DNA of 15,020 bases from Abditibacteriales bacterium (GTDB taxonomy: Bacteria > Armatimonadota > Abditibacteriia > Abditibacteriales > JANWYM01): positions 1 through 15,020 of the forward strand of contig JANWYM010000039.1 in the NCBI GenBank assembly GCA_025055355.1, in the 5' to 3' direction. The position numbers and the translations under genes were made by a program. This document shows positions 11,585 to 15,020 of the stretch, in pieces; the first letter of the stretch is position 1, and the number at the start of each line of letters is the position of its first letter. The notes beneath the pieces were generated by a model. It had not been told where the DNA came from and made no database searches. It saw only the letters and a list, made by a program, of their open reading frames with translations.

Positions 11585-13540
11585 CTATCCCAAGAAGTGA
11601 TAAATCGGCCAATCGAAGGTCACACCCAAAATGTTCCACACGCCCCCGCTGATGAAGTCGCCTAAAATCAGACCGAGAAAGAACGGCACGGCTTGGTGGT
11701 AGAGTTTAAAACTGCCGTATTTGAAGATGGTGCGCTTGCACAGCCACGCGACGAGGAGCGAGAACCACACGAGTTCCATAGACCACGTGCCAGAAATCGC
11801 GTAGCCGACAGGATGGAACGGGAAGCCGATGACGCGCGTGCGGATGAAGTAGAGGAGTAACGTGAACAAGAACCCGCCCGTCATAAACCCCAACGCGCCG
11901 TAGTTGGGCGGCTTGGGGGAGGCGATCCAGTCTCTCAGGCGGTTGAACGGCTGACTGCCAAACCCCCGCTGCATCCCGCCGATGACTTTGCCCGTGCCGG
12001 CACCCAACACAAAGTAGCGATCCAGCAAAGCCCAATAGGCGCACGCCAGCCCCAGCGCGATAGCGATGACGAGCAGGAGCGTCAACTTCCGCCGCGATGC
12101 GCCGACACGTCCGGTGGCGACGATGCTTTCCAACAGCACGGGCATCGGGTGGCTGCGATGAGCGCGGTTGAACCAGAAGAACAGCGAGAACATCGTCAGC
12201 GTCTGCGGCGAGAACATCTTCGCGCCGAACGTCTGCGTCATGATATAGCCGGGGTCGGCAAAGTGCAGGTCGTGAACGGGCGAGCCGAACTCGGCGCGCA
12301 CGCGGCTGATGGTCAGCGAGATAATCAGATACATCACGAAGAACGCAATCGCCGGTCGCACCTCCATCCCGTGGGCGACGCTGAACAGCACCAGCACAAT
12401 CATGCCCACCACGAAGCCGATGAGTGCGGTGCGGTAACTCAACGCCTCTTCCGCTTCCTCGGAGGGGTTGAGGGGGGAGTTTGGAGATGAACCCTTGCCC
12501 CTCCACCCCCAACTCTGCCGTATGACGGCTTTCAAGTGATGCCGCGCTGCCCAGATGATGAACACGGCAATCCCCGCATACGCGCCGAAGGATTGCTCGG
12601 CGTTGTAGGGCGGGTTTTCCGGTCCGACGTTGTAGCCCAAGGAGGCAACGATGAGGCGCTGCGCTTTCCAGATGAAGTAGAAGAACCACGCCGAGAACAA
12701 CAGGTCCAGCGGCAGCAGGAAACCGACACCGACGGCAAACGGAAAGAACCACACCGGCGTCCAGCCGATTTTGTTCCACGGCGGCGAGGTGAAATAGGTC
12801 TGCAAATCCACCGTGCGCATCTCAAATTTGGGAACGTTCGGATAGAGCAAGTTCAGGTTGTTGAAGGTGTTAATGACGGTGGGAATCAGAAACGCATACC
12901 ACATTAAACGGTTGCGGTAAAACTTGAGCGACGGGTCGGTCATTTCCAGCGGCAGCGTGACGAGGGGGAAGGAGAGTTTCTCGTTTTGCGTCCACTGCTT
13001 GCGCAGCATCACGCACAGGCACAGCATCACGAACAGGAGGATGAACGTGAACGCGCCCCACCACAGCAGCGGCATACCCCAAGCGATGAGGTTGCGTCTC
13101 TCCCACACCGAGGAGCCGCCCAGGTAAACGTTGCGCAAGGCTTCGTCGTCCCAGACGAGCAGGCGGCGGGGCAGGTAGTCGAAGAACGTATTCTCCCACT
13201 GATTACTGGGTCGGGCGAAGTATTTGGGATAGCCGATGACGGACAGCAATACCTGCGCCTGGTCGTGCCCCACCAGCGAGGAGCCGATGCCCAGCACGAA
13301 GTAAATCACTAACAGTTCCGCCTGCGTCAGCGCGGCGCGCGGCGAGAGACGGCGCACGACGGCGTTGAGCCACGTGAGAATCAGCAGGATAAAGACCGTG
13401 TTGAAATACAGTGAATAGGTCGTCGGATGCCCACTGTATTTGATGGACTCCATATAGCCGACCCAGTAGGCGTTGAGCGGCATCAGCAGGACAGCAAGGA
13501 TGATGGCGCGTAAACCAATGCGTTGAGACTCGGACCTCAT
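11585..13540 (-). CDS. Large polytopic membrane protein (DUF6785/DUF6784 type)
   Basis: A 651-aa inner-membrane protein with roughly a dozen hydrophobic segments (for example 12-28, 44-60, 74-90, 158-178, 262-298, 320-331, 371-389, 398-411, 486-507, 550-566, 588-600, 620-640). The start MRSESQRIGLRAIILAVLLM, the loop PPYNAEQSFGAYAG (310-323) and RAEFGSPVHDLHFADPGY (415-432) resemble the DUF6785/DUF6784 proteins common in Armatimonadota and Planctomycetota. Their function is not established; a transporter is the natural guess. Residues 344-364 (about WGWRGKG to EEAEEA) are hydrophilic, of different composition, and encoded by a G-rich hairpin at 12461-12514, suggesting an in-frame repeat insertion. 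The ATG at 13540 has no strong ribosome site. The upstream same-strand rbsC-like gene is 197 bases away. Confidence 0.85.
   Translation of the reverse strand: MRSESQRIGLRAIILAVLLMPLNAYWVGYMESIKYSGHPTTYSLYFNTVFILLILTWLNAVVRRLSPRAALTQAELLVIYFVLGIGSSLVGHDQAQVLLSVIGYPKYFARPSNQWENTFFDYLPRRLLVWDDEALRNVYLGGSSVWERRNLIAWGMPLLWWGAFTFILLFVMLCLCVMLRKQWTQNEKLSFPLVTLPLEMTDPSLKFYRNRLMWYAFLIPTVINTFNNLNLLYPNVPKFEMRTVDLQTYFTSPPWNKIGWTPVWFFPFAVGVGFLLPLDLLFSAWFFYFIWKAQRLIVASLGYNVGPENPPYNAEQSFGAYAGIAVFIIWAARHHLKAVIRQSWGWRGKGSSPNSPLNPSEEAEEALSYRTALIGFVVGMIVLVLFSVAHGMEVRPAIAFFVMYLIISLTISRVRAEFGSPVHDLHFADPGYIMTQTFGAKMFSPQTLTMFSLFFWFNRAHRSHPMPVLLESIVATGRVGASRRKLTLLLVIAIALGLACAYWALLDRYFVLGAGTGKVIGGMQRGFGSQPFNRLRDWIASPKPPNYGALGFMTGGFLFTLLLYFIRTRVIGFPFHPVGYAISGTWSMELVWFSLLVAWLCKRTIFKYGSFKLYHQAVPFFLGLILGDFISGGVWNILGVTFDWPIYHFLG
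12461..12514. repeat. G-rich hairpin repeat inside a coding region
   Basis: GGGGTTGAGGGG (12464-12475) pairs with CCCCTCCACCCC (12499-12510) at 11 of 12 positions. The left arm GGAGGGGTTGAGGGGGGAG resembles GGAGGGGTGAGGGGAGA (230-246) in the leader of the first gene. It is translated as a hydrophilic loop of the membrane protein on the minus strand. Confidence 0.5.
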
Positions 13541-13737
13541 GATCTATTGACTTCGCTCCACGCGTGTTTTTTCCTTGTGAGACGTGGAGGGGCAAGTGAG
13601 CAACCTGCCCTCCCATAGCAGCCCCAAAGTTACGTCGTTGCTGACACCTTACTTTCCCCTCCCTCAAGAGGCGGGGAGCGAGGTTGAAAGATAAGGGTGG
13701 TAACCGCGTAACTCCTGAACTGACAACGAGGACGATT
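13541..13737. other. Gap between the membrane-protein and permease genes
   Basis: Two weak hairpins are visible: CTCCACG (13556-13562) with CGTGGAG (13583-13589), and CCCC/CCTC with GAGG/GGGG at 13656-13677. The second lies downstream of the permease gene and could mark its 3' end, but no T-run follows on the minus strand. No convincing promoter was found for the membrane-protein gene. Confidence 0.3.
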
Positions 13738-14874
13738 TCATGGGCTTGTCCAATACCTGTCCATCATCACGGTCACCACAATCACCGCGCCGATGATGAC
13801 GAGTTGCAGGGTGTCCCTGACGCCGATGATGACCAGCCCGGCGTTCAACACTTGAATCGTCAGCGCGCCAATCAACGTGCCGATGACGCTGCCGCGCCCG
13901 CCGCTCAGACTCGTGCCGCCAATGACGACAGCGGCAATCGCATTCAGTTCCGCGCCCATGCCCGCGCCGGTGTCAGCGAGTTGAAATTTTGCGGTGAGGA
14001 CAATGGCAGCAATAGCCGAGGTAATACCCGACAGCAGGTAGGCGAGCGTTTTGTAGGCGGTGACGTTGACGCCGCTCAACCGCGCCGCCTCTTCGTTGCC
14101 GCCGATGGACAGCATGTAACGTCCCGCCCGCGTGCGCAACAGCAGCACCGCGCTCAGCGCCACCACCGCAAGCGTCACCGCTATCAGCGGCACACCCACA
14201 CCGAGCGCACCCAGACGCGGCGGCAACCCGGAGACGCTGTTACCGTCCGTCGCGTAGACCGTCAGCCCGCGCGCGGCGGTCATCATGCCAAGCGTGACCA
14301 CGAACGGCGGCACCCGCCCCAGCGTGATGAACAACCCGTTGAGCAAGCCGCACGCCGCGCCGACCATCAGGGTCGCTATCAGCGCGCCCTCCAAGCGGAT
14401 GCCGCCCACCGTCGCTTGTTGCACCACCATGCCACCTATCAACGTAACCAGCAGAGCGACGGCGCCCGAGGCGATGTGTCCTGCCGCCCCCCGCCGTGAC
14501 AGCAGGCGCGATGTCAACGCCGCCATCAGCACGCCCGCCGGCAACGCCATCGCGCACGCCAAAAACGGCGGCGGTCCGGTTTTGACCGTCATGCCCAACG
14601 CGACGCCGCACAGTGCCATAACCGACCCCACGGACAAATCAATCCCGCCCGTCAGAATGACAAACGTCATCCCCACGGCGAGGATGATGTTCGTCGCCGA
14701 CTGCTGCACCACGTTGGGCAGATACTCCCGCGTCCAGAAAGTACGAAGAAATTTGGGATGGAGCGAAAACCCCGCGCACACGAGGGCAAGCCCCAGCCAG
14801 GGTCGGAGCGCGCCGCCAGATGGCACCAAGGGGCGAGAAGGCAATGAGAATGAGTCACGGGGTTGCTGATTCAT
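13738..14874 (-). CDS. RbsC-like sugar ABC transporter permease
   Basis: A 378-aa inner-membrane permease of the ribose/xylose/autoinducer-2 (BPD_transp_2) family. The ATG at 14874 (MNQQPRDSF) follows GGATGGAAAG by about 9 bases; the frame runs on to 14952, but that part is Pro-rich and lies in the disordered contig end. Family motifs are ILAVGMTFVILTGGIDLSVGS (64-84), RVPPFVVTLGMMTAARGL (187-204), the coupling loop GGNEEAARLSGV (258-269) and AVVIGGTSLSGGRGSVIG (315-332). It would import a sugar with an RbsA-type ATPase and a periplasmic binding protein, neither of which is in the window; upstream genes would be beyond 15020. It is longer than typical RbsC (about 320 aa) because of roughly 60 extra residues near 100-160 with added hydrophobic segments. 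The exact sugar cannot be told. Confidence 0.9.
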   Translation of the reverse strand: MNQQPRDSFSLPSRPLVPSGGALRPWLGLALVCAGFSLHPKFLRTFWTREYLPNVVQQSATNIILAVGMTFVILTGGIDLSVGSVMALCGVALGMTVKTGPPPFLACAMALPAGVLMAALTSRLLSRRGAAGHIASGAVALLVTLIGGMVVQQATVGGIRLEGALIATLMVGAACGLLNGLFITLGRVPPFVVTLGMMTAARGLTVYATDGNSVSGLPPRLGALGVGVPLIAVTLAVVALSAVLLLRTRAGRYMLSIGGNEEAARLSGVNVTAYKTLAYLLSGITSAIAAIVLTAKFQLADTGAGMGAELNAIAAVVIGGTSLSGGRGSVIGTLIGALTIQVLNAGLVIIGVRDTLQLVIIGAVIVVTVMMDRYWTSP

Positions 14875-15020
14875 GGCGTCAATCTTTCCATCCTCGGGGG
14901 TTTGAGGGATAGGCGCTAAGGCTCCGGACGGGGGGGGCGCCGGCCGAGCCAAGAGCGTAAGGGGTAGGAAAAGACAATACCAACAAACAACCCCCCAAGA
15001 AATAGAAGGGGACCCACCCA
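14875..15020. other. Disordered right end
   Basis: From about 14930 the sequence loses coding character (a run of eight G, then A- and C-rich text) and looks like an unreliable contig end. Before it, GTTTGAGGGATAGGCGCTA (14899-14917) loosely resembles the right end of the MITE-like elements, too weakly to call. Confidence 0.4.

Noticed and set aside
11529..11600. Possible gene remnant reading CENACYGFWLSPEEHGRPF
   Set aside because: It looks protein-like but is only about 24 codons, has no start or ribosome site, and overlaps the 3' end of the opposite gene.
13684..14499. 271-aa open frame opposite the permease gene
   Set aside because: It is the antisense of a clear RbsC-like gene, with an Arg/His/Gln-rich composition and no recognisable domain.

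Overview
The window is about 15 kb of GC-rich bacterial chromosome with ordinary bacterial gene architecture. The gene mix points to Armatimonadota or a related lineage: a pseudopilin-like protein with a C-terminal H-X9-DG motif, a large DUF6785/DUF6784-type membrane protein, a DUF2961 (GH172) hydrolase, and a secreted beta-propeller joined to a PHP-like metal domain. Such proteins are frequent in Armatimonadota and also occur in Planctomycetota and relatives. This placement is inference from gene content; no rRNA or tRNA gene was seen. The first ~100 and last ~70 bases are low-complexity or disordered and look like contig ends.

Layout: 267-3212 (+) secreted propeller/PHP protein behind a recognisable promoter; 3308-3733 (+) small exported cytochrome c ending in a strong terminator; 3803-4052 three 90-bp tandem units, each a 70-nt palindrome; 4054-5109 (-) GH172-type hydrolase; 5110-5390 divergent regulatory region with a Fur-family 7-1-7 palindrome and a structured leader; 5391-6173 (+) pseudopilin-like H-X9-DG protein; 6258-8968 (+) feoA, feoB and a small Cys-rich FeoB-associated protein; 8993-9222 a 75-bp tandem array sharing its core with the 90-bp array; 9242-9556 (+) a 104-aa hypothetical; 9584-10048 (-) a ferritin-like protein with altered metal ligands; 10049-10435 a divergent promoter region with a MITE-like element; 10436-11383 (+) an isolated MoxR AAA+ ATPase; 11585-13540 (-) the DUF6785-type membrane protein; 13738-14874 (-) an RbsC-like sugar ABC permease.

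The clearest functional unit is iron handling. FeoA, FeoB and the Cys-rich partner form a standard ferrous-iron import set, and a ferritin-like protein lies about 0.6 kb further on in convergent orientation. A second theme is carbohydrate use (GH172 hydrolase, RbsC-type permease, possibly the membrane protein). No defence locus, CRISPR array, transposase gene or phage gene was found.

The most unusual content is the non-coding DNA. There are two related tandem palindromic arrays, a MITE-like element with 19-bp inverted ends present twice around the iron genes, relatives of its interior in the leader of the first gene, a similar G-rich hairpin apparently inserted in frame in the membrane-protein gene, and ATGAAC/TTCATG hairpins in both gaps flanking feoA. 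These look like small dispersed elements that have been built into leaders, intergenic gaps and even a coding region.
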